Program-made: the position numbers and the translations under genes
NCBI GenBank assembly: GCA_900753715.1
Contig: CAAEAE010000103.1
Coordinates: forward strand, 62,001-126,000
Reading direction: 5' to 3'
Source of the DNA: an uncultured Roseburia sp.
GTDB taxonomy: Bacteria; Bacillota_A; Clostridia; Lachnospirales; Lachnospiraceae
DNA: 64,000 nucleotides
Shown here: in pieces, positions 40,699-48,974 of the stretch
How positions within the stretch are numbered: position 1 is the first letter of the stretch
Layout: each line of letters begins with the position of its first letter
The notes under the pieces: generated by a model
Told to the model about the DNA's origin: nothing
Databases searched by the model: none
What the model saw: only the letters and a program-made list of their open reading frames with translations

Positions 40699-42183
40699 AT
40701 GAATAATATTCCAGAAGTAAAAGTAGGTATTGTGGCAGTAAGCCGTGACTGTTTCCCGGAGTCATTGTCTGTTGACAGAAGAAAGGCTCTTGTTAAGGCT
40801 TATACAGACAAATTCGGTGCAGCAGACATCTATGAGTGCCCGATTTGTATCGTAGAGAGCGAAATCCATATGGTACAGGCATTAGAGGACATCAAAAAGG
40901 CAGGATGTAATGCACTTTGCGTATATCTTGGAAACTTCGGACCGGAGATTTCAGAGACCCTGCTTGCAAAGCATTTTGAGGGGCCGAAGATGTTCGTTGC
41001 AGCAGCTGAGGAGACACAGGACAGCCTGTTAGACGGACGTGGCGATGCATATTGCGGAATGTTAAATGCAAGCTACAACTTAAAACTGCGTGGCATTCAT
41101 GCTTATATCCCGGAGTATCCGGTCGGTGATGCAGAGGACTGCGCTGATATGATTCATGACTTTTTACCGATTGCAAGAACTGTTATCGGCTTATCCGAAT
41201 TAAAAATTATCTCTTTTGGACCAAGACCGTTAAACTTCCTTGCCTGCAACGCACCAATTCAGCAGCTTTATAATTTAGGTGTTGAAATTGAGGAGAACTC
41301 TGAGCTTGACTTGTTCGAGGCATTCAATAAGCATGCAGGCGATGCGAGAATCCCGGAAGTTGTCGCTGATATGGAGAAAGAGCTTGGCGCCGGAAATAAG
41401 AAACCGGAGATTCTTGAGAAGCTTGCACAGTATGAGCTTACCTTATTAGACTGGGTAGAGGACCACAAGGGCTACCGCAAATATGTTGCCATCGCTGGAA
41501 AATGCTGGCCGGCATTCCAGACACAGTTTGGATTTGTTCCATGCTATGTAAACAGCCGTCTGACAGGACGCGGAATCCCGGTTTCCTGTGAGGTTGATAT
41601 CTACGGAGCACTCAGCGAGTTTATCGGAACCTGCGTAAGCCAGGATGCCGTAACATTGCTTGATATCAACAACTCCGTACCGAAGGATATGTATGCAGAG
41701 TCTATCAGTGGAAAATTTGATTACAAACATACCGATACCTTCATGGCATTCCATTGTGGAAATACCTGCTCCAAGAAGCTTTCAAGCTACGAGATGAGAA
41801 ACCAGAAGATTATGGCAAGAAGCCTTCCGGTAGAAGTAACAAACGGAACCTTAGAGGGAGACATCGCTCCAGGCGAAATTACTTTCTTCCGTTTACAGTC
41901 TACCGCAGACTGCAAGATTCGCGCTTATGTGGCTGAGGGAGAAGTACTTCCGGTTGCAACCAGATCCTTTGGTGCCATTGGTGTATTCGCAATCCCGGAG
42001 ATGGGAAGATTCTACCGTCATGTGCTGATTCAGAAGAACTATCCACATCACGGAGCCGTTGCTTTCGGTCATTACGGAAAAGCTCTGTTTGAGGTATTTA
42101 AGTATATCGGCGTTCCGATGGAGGACATCAATTACAATCAGCCGGCATCCCTGCCATACCCGACAGAGAATCCATTTGCTTAA
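40699..42183 (+). CDS. L-fucose/L-arabinose isomerase-family protein
   Basis: About 494 aa. It starts MNNIPEVKVGIVAVSRDCFP and resembles the fucose isomerase family (AGCNALCVYLGNFGPE, SFGPRPLNFLACNAPIQQLY, EVDIYGALSEFIGT, AFHCGNTC), with Glu, Asp and His residues of the metal-dependent aldose-ketose site in the C-terminal half. It would convert an aldose into the ketose used by the kinase. Three ATGs are stacked (40687, 40696, 40699); GGAGG at 40689-40693 favours 40699. It is the last gene of the LacI-controlled operon and ends at a strong terminator. Confidence 0.86.
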   Translation: MNNIPEVKVGIVAVSRDCFPESLSVDRRKALVKAYTDKFGAADIYECPICIVESEIHMVQALEDIKKAGCNALCVYLGNFGPEISETLLAKHFEGPKMFVAAAEETQDSLLDGRGDAYCGMLNASYNLKLRGIHAYIPEYPVGDAEDCADMIHDFLPIARTVIGLSELKIISFGPRPLNFLACNAPIQQLYNLGVEIEENSELDLFEAFNKHAGDARIPEVVADMEKELGAGNKKPEILEKLAQYELTLLDWVEDHKGYRKYVAIAGKCWPAFQTQFGFVPCYVNSRLTGRGIPVSCEVDIYGALSEFIGTCVSQDAVTLLDINNSVPKDMYAESISGKFDYKHTDTFMAFHCGNTCSKKLSSYEMRNQKIMARSLPVEVTNGTLEGDIAPGEITFFRLQSTADCKIRAYVAEGEVLPVATRSFGAIGVFAIPEMGRFYRHVLIQKNYPHHGAVAFGHYGKALFEVFKYIGVPMEDINYNQPASLPYPTENPFA

Positions 42184-42224
42184 TATTATTGTAATCTTTG
42201 TAACAATTTTGACACAAATCATGA

Positions 42225-42251
42225 AAAACACCCCGTTTTGGGGTGTTTTTT
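42225..42251 (+). terminator. Intrinsic terminator of the sugar operon
   Basis: AAAACACCCC and GGGGTGTTTT around GTTTT, with six T. Confidence 0.9.
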
Positions 42252-42384
42252 CGTAAAGATAACCAGTTCTACTTTTCCACACTAAAATATTGTCTGGAAC
42301 ATTCGCAAGGAAATAGAGGAAAAGCGGCTGTCTTTTCAAGGCAATACTATCGAAAATTTTCCAGTTTCTTCCTGATTAGAAGAT

Positions 42385-42412
42385 TTGACTTTTGGTAAAA
42401 CTTGAGTATGAT
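42385..42412 (+). promoter_or_regulatory. Promoter of the SleB-like gene
   Basis: TTGACT (42385-42390), 16 bases, TATGAT (42407-42412). Confidence 0.6.
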
Positions 42413-42485
42413 AAGGTGCGCAGGAAATAATAGCCCTTTGTGCGGTTATTTTCTGTTTTGTATCATTCTTGAGGAAAGGAGCAAA

Positions 42486-43151
42486 ATGAAGAAGAAACTT
42501 TTGGACGTAACCATCGTTTTATCCTGGATTTTTATTCTGATTGCAGGGTGCGACACAAGAGAAGTTACAGGTTCCAACATGAGAGAAGTAGGAGCACAGA
42601 CCATCTGGGCGCAGGTGGAAAAGACAGCAGTTATTCGTGTGGCAGAGGGAGGAAAAACAAATCAGCAGGAGGCCACCGGAACAGCAGGAATCAGCAGGCT
42701 TCTTGTTCCAGATTCATTTACGACAGAATCAGATGAAACAGCAGGAATTGAGAAAAATGACATTAGAATGGTGACAACCGCGAAGGAAAATCGCTGGGGG
42801 ATTACACTTGAGGAGGATGAGATTGAGCTTTTGGCAAAGATTGTTTGGGTAGAAGCATGTGGAGAACCTGTCCTTGGACAGGAGGCAGTTGTGGAAGTTA
42901 TTTTTAACAGAATGGCTTCCGATATATATCCGGATACGCTGTATGAGGTGTTAAGCCAGAAACATCCGCTTCAGTTCTGTTCCTGGCCGCTGCGTGACAC
43001 CGCAGAGCCGACAGAAAAGGAATACAACTCCATACAGGAAGTATTAGACGGAAATACGAACATATTAAGAAATGATACACTTTATTTTTCAACAGAGCCG
43101 CTGACAGATGGAATCGATGTCACAATCGGCGGCCACAGCTTTTGTTATTAG
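42486..43151 (+). CDS. SleB/CwlJ-type cell-wall hydrolase, predicted lipoprotein
   Basis: A 221-aa protein. N-terminal hydrophobic segment with lipobox LIAGC (Cys about residue 22), so it should be anchored on the outer face of the membrane. A Ser/Thr-rich linker leads to the hydrolase-2 domain (about 105-221): EDEIELLAKIVWVEACGEPV, LGQEAVVEVIFNRM, the same fold as SleB and CwlJ cortex-lytic enzymes, with the conserved Glu in VEA. In vegetative Clostridia such proteins remodel peptidoglycan. The ATG at 42486 has AGGAAAGGAG upstream. Confidence 0.85.
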   Translation: MKKKLLDVTIVLSWIFILIAGCDTREVTGSNMREVGAQTIWAQVEKTAVIRVAEGGKTNQQEATGTAGISRLLVPDSFTTESDETAGIEKNDIRMVTTAKENRWGITLEEDEIELLAKIVWVEACGEPVLGQEAVVEVIFNRMASDIYPDTLYEVLSQKHPLQFCSWPLRDTAEPTEKEYNSIQEVLDGNTNILRNDTLYFSTEPLTDGIDVTIGGHSFCY

Positions 43152-43192
43152 AAAAACCCGCAGGGATGCTTTGGGCAGACCTGCGGGTTTTT
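43152..43192. terminator. Bidirectional terminator
   Basis: AAAAACCCGCAGG pairs with CCTGCGGGTTTTT; A- and T-runs serve both the SleB-like gene and the convergent GGDEF gene. Confidence 0.9.
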
Positions 43193-43208
43193 GGTATGAA
43201 AAATATTT

Positions 43209-44753
43209 TTAAGAATCCGCAACGATGATTTTGTTGCGGCCTTCTAATTTGGCGCGGTAGAGTGCTTTATCGGCTGCGGCAAAGAGCGTGTCGTAATTGT
43301 AGCAGGACTCACTGCTGAACGCGATTCCGATGCTTGCCTGTCCGGTTACGGTAATGCTTCGTTGGGAAACCTGCTGGCAGATTCCCTGACGCAAGATTTC
43401 TGCCTGCAATTCGACGAAGGAAGAATCCGTGACTTTATTAAAATAAATCAAAAATTCGTCTCCACCGATTCTGCCGCAAAGTGCACGGTCTTTGAAATAA
43501 TTTTGAATGGACTGGGCAGTCTGGCAGATGAAAGAATCTCCTGCAAGGTGGCCTAAGGTATCATTAATCTGTTTGAAATGGTCAAGGTCAATGATAAGCA
43601 TGGCAGCAGGAGCAGAAGAATCTTTTTTTGCGAGGTCTTCTTCAATCAGAAAACGAATGGTATATTTATTCAAAAGACCGGTCATAGGGTCAAGCTTGCT
43701 CTTCTCAAGATACATCTCAGAGTCATTTTTGGCCTGACGGAGACGTTCCATATAATCTAAGCTGTAGAGCTTGGCAGAACGTTGGTTTTCCTTGCATTCC
43801 ATCTCAAGTTTGAGGAAGAGTTCGCATGCGGCAAGATAATCAGCGTCTGAACCGAATGCCTTTGCATATTTGACCTCATATTCCTGAAGTTTTTGCTGAA
43901 TTGTGATAAGCGGCGTGTTGTTTGCACACTGTTTCATATAATCTAACAGAACACGGAGCTCGTCTTTTAGACCGCGGTCAAGCAGATAGGAACAGACATC
44001 AAAATAGAATGTTTCCTGTTCAATAAAATCATGCCCGGTGGGCGGAGCCGTAATCATGCGGTCAAGATTTTCCTTAAGCTGTTCTTTATCCCGTAAAAAA
44101 TCATAGAGACGGATATTAAAATCTGAAATGACTGCATGGTAGAATAAGTGTTCATTATCTGCTAATAACTGCTGTAATGCCTGCCGGAGAGAAAATAATT
44201 CTTCTTTGCGGTTCTGTTTGCAGAGGATAATTCCGCGGCAGATTTGACAGAGTGCGCGTAAATTATAACTGTTCTTATCATCTTCTGGGGCACTTTTTAA
44301 CGCAAGATCGTAGCAGGCAAGCGCATCATCGTAATTTTCAAGTTCCTGGTAAAGGGTGCCAAGATTGACACAGGAAACGGAATATTCATGGGAAAGTCCC
44401 TGTTCTTTGCTGATGGAACGACAGCGCAGAAAATCGTTCTGTGCAATCGCCTCCTGTCCAAGATGCATATAAACCATTCCGACAAGGTTATAGCTTAAGG
44501 CATCAAGGTAGCCAAAAGAATCTTTTTTGGGAGCCTGCAGACAACGGGAAAAATATCGTAGAGCCTGCGTGAGGTCGCCGATGCGGAAAAAATATTCACC
44601 CTCATAAAAAAGAAGTTCTGCCACTTCGTTTGTATTGCGGGAGTCGATTAATTGGGAATATTGCTGATATATAAGCGGCGTCTGCTCCGTAATCGGAAGA
44701 AAACGCTGCTGTTTAATCCGTTCTAAGAGTGCAACTTTCTGATTTGCTTCCAT
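43209..44753 (-). CDS. TPR-repeat diguanylate cyclase (GGDEF)
   Basis: 514 aa. Residues about 1-340 are TPR-like helical repeats (ALRYFSRCLQAPKKDSFGYL, NYDDALACYDLALKSAP). The C-terminal GGDEF domain starts at DPMTGLLNK and contains the intact active-site motif GRIGGDEFLIYF, so it should make cyclic di-GMP from GTP. No transmembrane segment, so it is cytoplasmic. No clear RxxD inhibitory site is seen before GGDEF, suggesting no product inhibition. The TPR part probably senses a partner protein or peptide. Confidence 0.93.
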   Translation of the reverse strand: MEANQKVALLERIKQQRFLPITEQTPLIYQQYSQLIDSRNTNEVAELLFYEGEYFFRIGDLTQALRYFSRCLQAPKKDSFGYLDALSYNLVGMVYMHLGQEAIAQNDFLRCRSISKEQGLSHEYSVSCVNLGTLYQELENYDDALACYDLALKSAPEDDKNSYNLRALCQICRGIILCKQNRKEELFSLRQALQQLLADNEHLFYHAVISDFNIRLYDFLRDKEQLKENLDRMITAPPTGHDFIEQETFYFDVCSYLLDRGLKDELRVLLDYMKQCANNTPLITIQQKLQEYEVKYAKAFGSDADYLAACELFLKLEMECKENQRSAKLYSLDYMERLRQAKNDSEMYLEKSKLDPMTGLLNKYTIRFLIEEDLAKKDSSAPAAMLIIDLDHFKQINDTLGHLAGDSFICQTAQSIQNYFKDRALCGRIGGDEFLIYFNKVTDSSFVELQAEILRQGICQQVSQRSITVTGQASIGIAFSSESCYNYDTLFAAADKALYRAKLEGRNKIIVADS

Positions 44754-44797
44754 AAGCGTCCCTGCCTTTGATGTGAAAAATAGTCCTATATATCTAC

Positions 44798-44826
44798 ATT
44801 ATACGATGGAATATTTGATATGGCAA
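44798..44826 (-). promoter_or_regulatory. Promoter of the TPR-GGDEF gene
   Basis: On the minus strand TTGCCA (44821-44826), 17 bases, TATAAT (44798-44803). The rest of 44827-45037 shows no gene I can support. Confidence 0.7.
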
Positions 44827-45037
44827 GTTTTATCAGGGTTTTTGCCTCGAATTATTGTGAAAAATTGCGAAAAAAAAGGAAAAATTGCGTTTTGAAGATA
44901 CGTTTTGCACAAGTATATTTATGCAGTGGGGGATAGATGCAGCATTGAGCGTGTTGCCATCGATAAAATGACGAAACGGAGGGGGAAAATCCGTCAAAAT
45001 GTCAAGAAAACAGGGGATGTAACCGTTTTCATAAAAA

Positions 45038-45066
45038 TTGACAACCGGAAAAAATTGTGCAATAAT
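45038..45066 (+). promoter_or_regulatory. Promoter of the Crh/HPr-like gene
   Basis: TTGACA (45038-45043), 17 bases, AATAAT (45061-45066). Confidence 0.65.
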
Positions 45067-45128
45067 CTCGTCTCGGAAAGAAGCAAAAGTGTTTCAGTTA
45101 AGGTTTTTGGTAAGAAAGGGTGTTAAAC

Positions 45129-45356
45129 GTGTTTGAACGTAAAATTAGATTAGAAGATACAAAAGAAGTAAAGGAATTTGTAGATGCGGCAGGAAAGTGT
45201 GATTTTGACATTGATGTCTGCTACAGCCGTGCAGTCATTGATGCAAAATCTCTGCTTGGAATGCTTTATCTTGGACTTTGCAAGGACCTGACGATAAAGT
45301 ATGGTCAGAAAGATGCAGGTTTTGAGACGGTTGTCCGCAAATTTGCAGTTGCATAA
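45129..45356 (+). CDS. HPr-family protein without the active-site histidine (Crh-like)
   Basis: A 75-aa HPr fold: MFERKIRLEDTKEVKEFVDA then CDFDIDVCYSRAVIDAKSLL. The catalytic His15 region of HPr (xGxHARPA) is replaced by EDTKEVKEF, so phosphotransfer in the PTS is not possible. The regulatory Ser46 region is kept (DAKSLLGMLYLGL corresponds to NxKSIMGVMSLG). This is the arrangement of Bacillus Crh, which acts only in carbon catabolite repression after HPr kinase action. The start is GTG at 45129 with AAGAAAGGG 8 bases upstream; the GTG at 45120 overlaps the SD. The Crh role is inference. Confidence 0.78.
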   Translation: MFERKIRLEDTKEVKEFVDAAGKCDFDIDVCYSRAVIDAKSLLGMLYLGLCKDLTIKYGQKDAGFETVVRKFAVA

Positions 45357-45377
45357 TTATAAGAAGAAACAGGAGAG

Positions 45378-45416
45378 AAGAAGCCGTCTGCATTGGCTGC
45401 AGATGGCTTCTTTTTC
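45378..45416 (+). terminator. Intrinsic terminator of the Crh-like gene
   Basis: GAAGCCGTCTGCA pairs with TGCAGATGGCTTC, followed by a T-run that also overlaps the next promoter. Confidence 0.85.
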
Positions 45417-45445
45417 TTTACGCCTGTTATTTCATGGGCTATAAT
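45417..45445 (+). promoter_or_regulatory. Promoter-like sequence directly before the helicase start
   Basis: TTTACG (45417-45422), 17 bases, TATAAT (45440-45445). Only six bases separate the -10 box from the ATG at 45452, so a transcript from here would be leaderless. Confidence 0.5.
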
Positions 45446-45451
45446 GGCAGT

Positions 45452-47908
45452 ATGGCAAAGATTGAAAAGAACGAAAAAGGAATCATAAAAATTTCCGTCA
45501 GAAATCTGGTGGAATTTATTTTGCGTGAGGGTGACATTGACAATCGAAAGGGCAGGGGAAGCTCTCCCGAGGCGATGCAGGAGGGAAGCCGGATGCACCG
45601 CAAAATCCAAAAGCGTATGGGCTCAAATTACCATGCGGAGGTGCCGCTTAAGATTGCCATCGAGGAACCGGAGTATCAGCTTGTCATCGAGGGAAGAGCG
45701 GACGGAATTCTGATGAATGGTACAGAGGGAGATGCAGACTACAGTTATGCCGACAACTATAATCATACGGTGCTTCCTGACAATGTAGAGGTGACCATCG
45801 ATGAAATCAAGGGTGTCTATCAAAAGCTTGAGCTTCTTGATGCGCCAACCGGCGTGCACCGTGCGCAGGCAATGTGTTATGCCTACATCTATGCGGTGCA
45901 GCACGACCTCTCTTACATCGGCATCCAGATGACTTATTGCAATCTTGATACGGAAGACATCCGTTATTTCAGGGAAACTTTTTCTTTTGAGGAGCTTGCG
46001 CAGTGGTTTGCCCATCTGATAGGAGAATACCGGAAATGGGCAGATTTTCAGTTTGCATGGAGAAAGCTCAGACAGGAGTCAATTCAGAAGTTACAGTTTC
46101 CGTTTCCGTACCGCAAAGGGCAGAAGGAGCTTGCGGCGGGCGTGTACCGCACGATTGCCCGCAGAAAAAATCTGTTTATCCAGGCACCCACAGGAGTAGG
46201 CAAAACGATTTCGACGGTATTTCCTGCGGTAAAGGCGGTCGGGGAAGGCTTAGGGGATAAGATTTTTTATCTGACTGCAAAGACAATTACCGGAACGGTG
46301 GCGTGGGATGCGTTTGAGCTTTTGCGAAAACAGGGATATCAGGCGAAGGTCATCCAGATTACCGCGAAAGAAAAGCTCTGTCCCTTGGACGAGATGGACT
46401 GCAATCCGGTGAGCTGCCCGTATGCAAAAGGGCATTATGACCGTGTGAATGATGCCGTTTACCAGCTTTTGCAGAAAGAAGATATGATGACAAGAGAGGC
46501 GATTTTGGAGCAGGCGGAGGAATTTAGGGTATGTCCGTTTGAATTCTGCCTCGATGTGGCGTCCTGGGTTGATGATATCATCTGCGATTACAACTACGTC
46601 TTTGACCCGAATGTCTGTCTGAAACGGTTTTTCGCGGAGGGAACGAGGGGCGATTATATTTTTCTGGTGGACGAGGCACACAATCTGGTGGAGCGCAGCC
46701 GGGAAATGTACAGTGCCACGCTCTGCAAGGAGGATTTCTTAGAAATCAAGAAATATATGAAACCTCACAGCCATAAGGTGGAGCAGGGGCTTGAAAAATG
46801 CAACCGGATTCTTCTTTCCTATAAAAGAGAGTGTGAAAAGTATGTCATCTATGAGAACATCGGAAATCTTTCCCTTGCGCTGATGCGGCTGGCGTCGGAT
46901 CTGGACGAGTTTTTACAGAAAAGTGCGGAATTCCCGAAGCGGAAAGAAGTGACGGAATTTTATTTTAACCTGCGTAATTTTATGAATATCCATGAGCTAT
47001 TGGACGACCATTATGTGATATACAGCGAGCACGGGGAAGACGGCAATTTCCGGTTGAAGCTCTACTGTGTCGACCCGTCAAAAAATTTGCAGGAGCGCAT
47101 CGACCGCGGAAATGCAACGATTTTCTTTTCGGCAACGCTGCTTCCGATTCAATACTACAAAAATCTTCTGTCGACGGACAAAGAAAATTATGCCGTGTAT
47201 GCAGAATCCACATTTTCTGAAAAACAGCGTCTTTTATTAATCGGCGGGGATGTCAGCAGCCGCTACACCAGGCGCAATCAGACGGAATACGAAAAGATGG
47301 CGGCATATCTGGCGAAGACGGTGCAGGCAAAGGATGGAAACTATATAGCATTCTTTCCTTCCTATAAGATGATGCAGCAGGTACAGGAGGTATTTGAAAC
47401 AGAGTATCCGGATACGGCAGAGTGCGTGGTGCAGCAGTCCGGGATGAACGAGGCAGAGCGGGAAGAATTTCTTGAGGCATTTGAGGAGGAAAAGACGGCA
47501 GAGCGAAAAAAATCGCTGTTGGCGTTTTGCGTGATGGGTGGTATCTTCGGAGAGGGAATCGATTTAAAAAACGAACGGCTTATCGGAACGATTATTGTAG
47601 GAACAGGGCTTCCGCAGTTGAACAATGAGCGGGAAATTCTGATGGGGTATTATGACAAACGTCTGGGAGCCGGATTTGACTATGCGTACCGCTATCCGGG
47701 AATGAACAAGGTGTTACAGGCGGGCGGCAGGGTTATCCGCACGGCAGAGGATGTCGGTGTGATTGTTCTGCTGGATGAACGGTTTTTACAGAGCGATTAC
47801 CGGGGGCTGTTCCCGAGAGAGTGGGAAAGCCGCCGGATATGTAATCTGAAGAATGTAGATAAGATGTTGGAGGAATTCTGGAACTCAGATTTCGGGCAGC
47901 AGCTTTAG
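45452..47908 (+). CDS. Rad3/DinG-type Fe-S DNA helicase with RecB-like nuclease region
   Basis: 818 aa. N-terminal part (about 1-205) shows PD-(D/E)XK-type nuclease motifs: IEGRADGIL (Asp), VTIDEIKGVY (ExK) and HRAQAMCYAYIY (QxxxY). The superfamily 2 helicase follows with Walker A APTGVGKTIST (about 240), DEAHNLVERS, and cysteines KLCPLDEMDCNPVSCPY and RVCPFEF that should hold a 4Fe-4S cluster, as in XPD/DinG. It probably unwinds and trims DNA in repair. No SD precedes 45452 or 45434; the first conserved residues KISVRNLVEFIL lie 15 residues in. Its end overlaps the convergent LysR gene by 24 bases. Confidence 0.88.
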   Translation: MAKIEKNEKGIIKISVRNLVEFILREGDIDNRKGRGSSPEAMQEGSRMHRKIQKRMGSNYHAEVPLKIAIEEPEYQLVIEGRADGILMNGTEGDADYSYADNYNHTVLPDNVEVTIDEIKGVYQKLELLDAPTGVHRAQAMCYAYIYAVQHDLSYIGIQMTYCNLDTEDIRYFRETFSFEELAQWFAHLIGEYRKWADFQFAWRKLRQESIQKLQFPFPYRKGQKELAAGVYRTIARRKNLFIQAPTGVGKTISTVFPAVKAVGEGLGDKIFYLTAKTITGTVAWDAFELLRKQGYQAKVIQITAKEKLCPLDEMDCNPVSCPYAKGHYDRVNDAVYQLLQKEDMMTREAILEQAEEFRVCPFEFCLDVASWVDDIICDYNYVFDPNVCLKRFFAEGTRGDYIFLVDEAHNLVERSREMYSATLCKEDFLEIKKYMKPHSHKVEQGLEKCNRILLSYKRECEKYVIYENIGNLSLALMRLASDLDEFLQKSAEFPKRKEVTEFYFNLRNFMNIHELLDDHYVIYSEHGEDGNFRLKLYCVDPSKNLQERIDRGNATIFFSATLLPIQYYKNLLSTDKENYAVYAESTFSEKQRLLLIGGDVSSRYTRRNQTEYEKMAAYLAKTVQAKDGNYIAFFPSYKMMQQVQEVFETEYPDTAECVVQQSGMNEAEREEFLEAFEEEKTAERKKSLLAFCVMGGIFGEGIDLKNERLIGTIIVGTGLPQLNNEREILMGYYDKRLGAGFDYAYRYPGMNKVLQAGGRVIRTAEDVGVIVLLDERFLQSDYRGLFPREWESRRICNLKNVDKMLEEFWNSDFGQQL

Positions 47909-48769
47909 AAATTCTTCGGTAGACTGCGCCACAGGCAGGGTAGGATTGATGGATGCCACCATCTGCCTCTGGGGCAGTTTTTCTTTTGTCTTTACGATAA
48001 AGAGGTCTTTTGACTCTCTGGTCAGGCAGTAATCCGGGATAAAGGCAATGCCAAGTCCGATGCGCGCGAGGTCGATTAACAGGTCATTACTGCTAAGCTC
48101 GATTTCCGGAATCAGCTCAAGCTGGTGCTGTAAAAAGAGGTTGTGCAGAAATTCACTGGTCGTGCTTTTGCGGTCTAACATCAGAATCGGGTACTGCTTT
48201 AATTCCTCAAGTGAAATCTCCTGCTGTTTCAGATTAAAATAAGAAGGGTTGGCAATAAACACATCCGTGAAATTGCACACGGTCTTCTGGATGCAGGAGT
48301 GATTTAGGTTGGAATTTGGAAAATTGGTGACGATAAGGTCTACCTTTCCCTGATTTAGCAGTTCAACGCAGCTCAGCGAGGTCGCATTCGTAACTTTAAT
48401 CGGAACATTCGGGAATTTTTTGTGGAACTGTTTTAAGTAGGGAACTAAGAAGTAGCGGCAGATAGTATCGCTTGCACCGATATGAAGCTGACCGAGTCCG
48501 AGACTGCCGGAGTCAAGTAACTGGTTTTCACCGCGCTGGATTAAGTTCATGGCAGGTTCGATGTGCTTTAGGAGAATTTTGCCTGCCGGCGTGAGCTGGA
48601 CGCGCTTGGTGCTGCGGATAAAAAGGGGCTGTTCGAGCTTCTTTTCAAGGGTCTTTATCGACTGGCTGACCGCAGACTGGGAAATATAAAGCTGCTTGCT
48701 GGCATCGGAAAAACTCAGCGATGTTGCAACGTAATAAAATACCTTGTATAATTCATAATTGATATCCAT
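47885..48769 (-). CDS. LysR-family transcriptional regulator
   Basis: 294 aa. N-terminal winged HTH (DINYELYKVFYYVATSLSFS; ASKQLYISQSAVSQSIKTLE) followed by the LysR substrate-binding domain (LGQLHIGASDTICRYFLVPY; LIVTNFPNSNL). It is divergent from purL across 205 bases of very AT-rich DNA, so purL or itself may be a target; LysR regulators often control the divergent gene. No effector can be named. Its last 24 bases overlap the convergent helicase gene. Confidence 0.93.
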   Translation of the reverse strand: MDINYELYKVFYYVATSLSFSDASKQLYISQSAVSQSIKTLEKKLEQPLFIRSTKRVQLTPAGKILLKHIEPAMNLIQRGENQLLDSGSLGLGQLHIGASDTICRYFLVPYLKQFHKKFPNVPIKVTNATSLSCVELLNQGKVDLIVTNFPNSNLNHSCIQKTVCNFTDVFIANPSYFNLKQQEISLEELKQYPILMLDRKSTTSEFLHNLFLQHQLELIPEIELSSNDLLIDLARIGLGIAFIPDYCLTRESKDLFIVKTKEKLPQRQMVASINPTLPVAQSTEEFLKLLPEI

Positions 48770-48887
48770 AGAAATACGTCCTTTCTTAATAGACCTGGTC
48801 TAATTATAAGAAAGACTTATAATTGTGTCAAATAAAATCTGAAAATTAATTATTAATCACGTTAATAAAACGGATTAAGTATATTAA

Positions 48888-48917
48888 TTATACTTATTTA
48901 GGCAGGTATGATATAAT
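48888..48917 (+). promoter_or_regulatory. Promoter of purL
   Basis: TATAAT (48912-48917) with a weak TTATAC (48888-48893) 18 bases upstream, in a very AT-rich region with TTAAT repeats that may bind the divergent LysR regulator. Confidence 0.5.
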
Positions 48918-48974
48918 GAGCAAAAGTGAGGAAACGTGCTTGCACGATTGAATGAATATGATGGAGGGAATAAC

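Noticed and set aside
44905..45126. A 73-codon frame upstream of the Crh-like gene
   Set aside because: No Shine-Dalgarno site, no recognisable domain, and it overlaps the promoter of the Crh-like gene.
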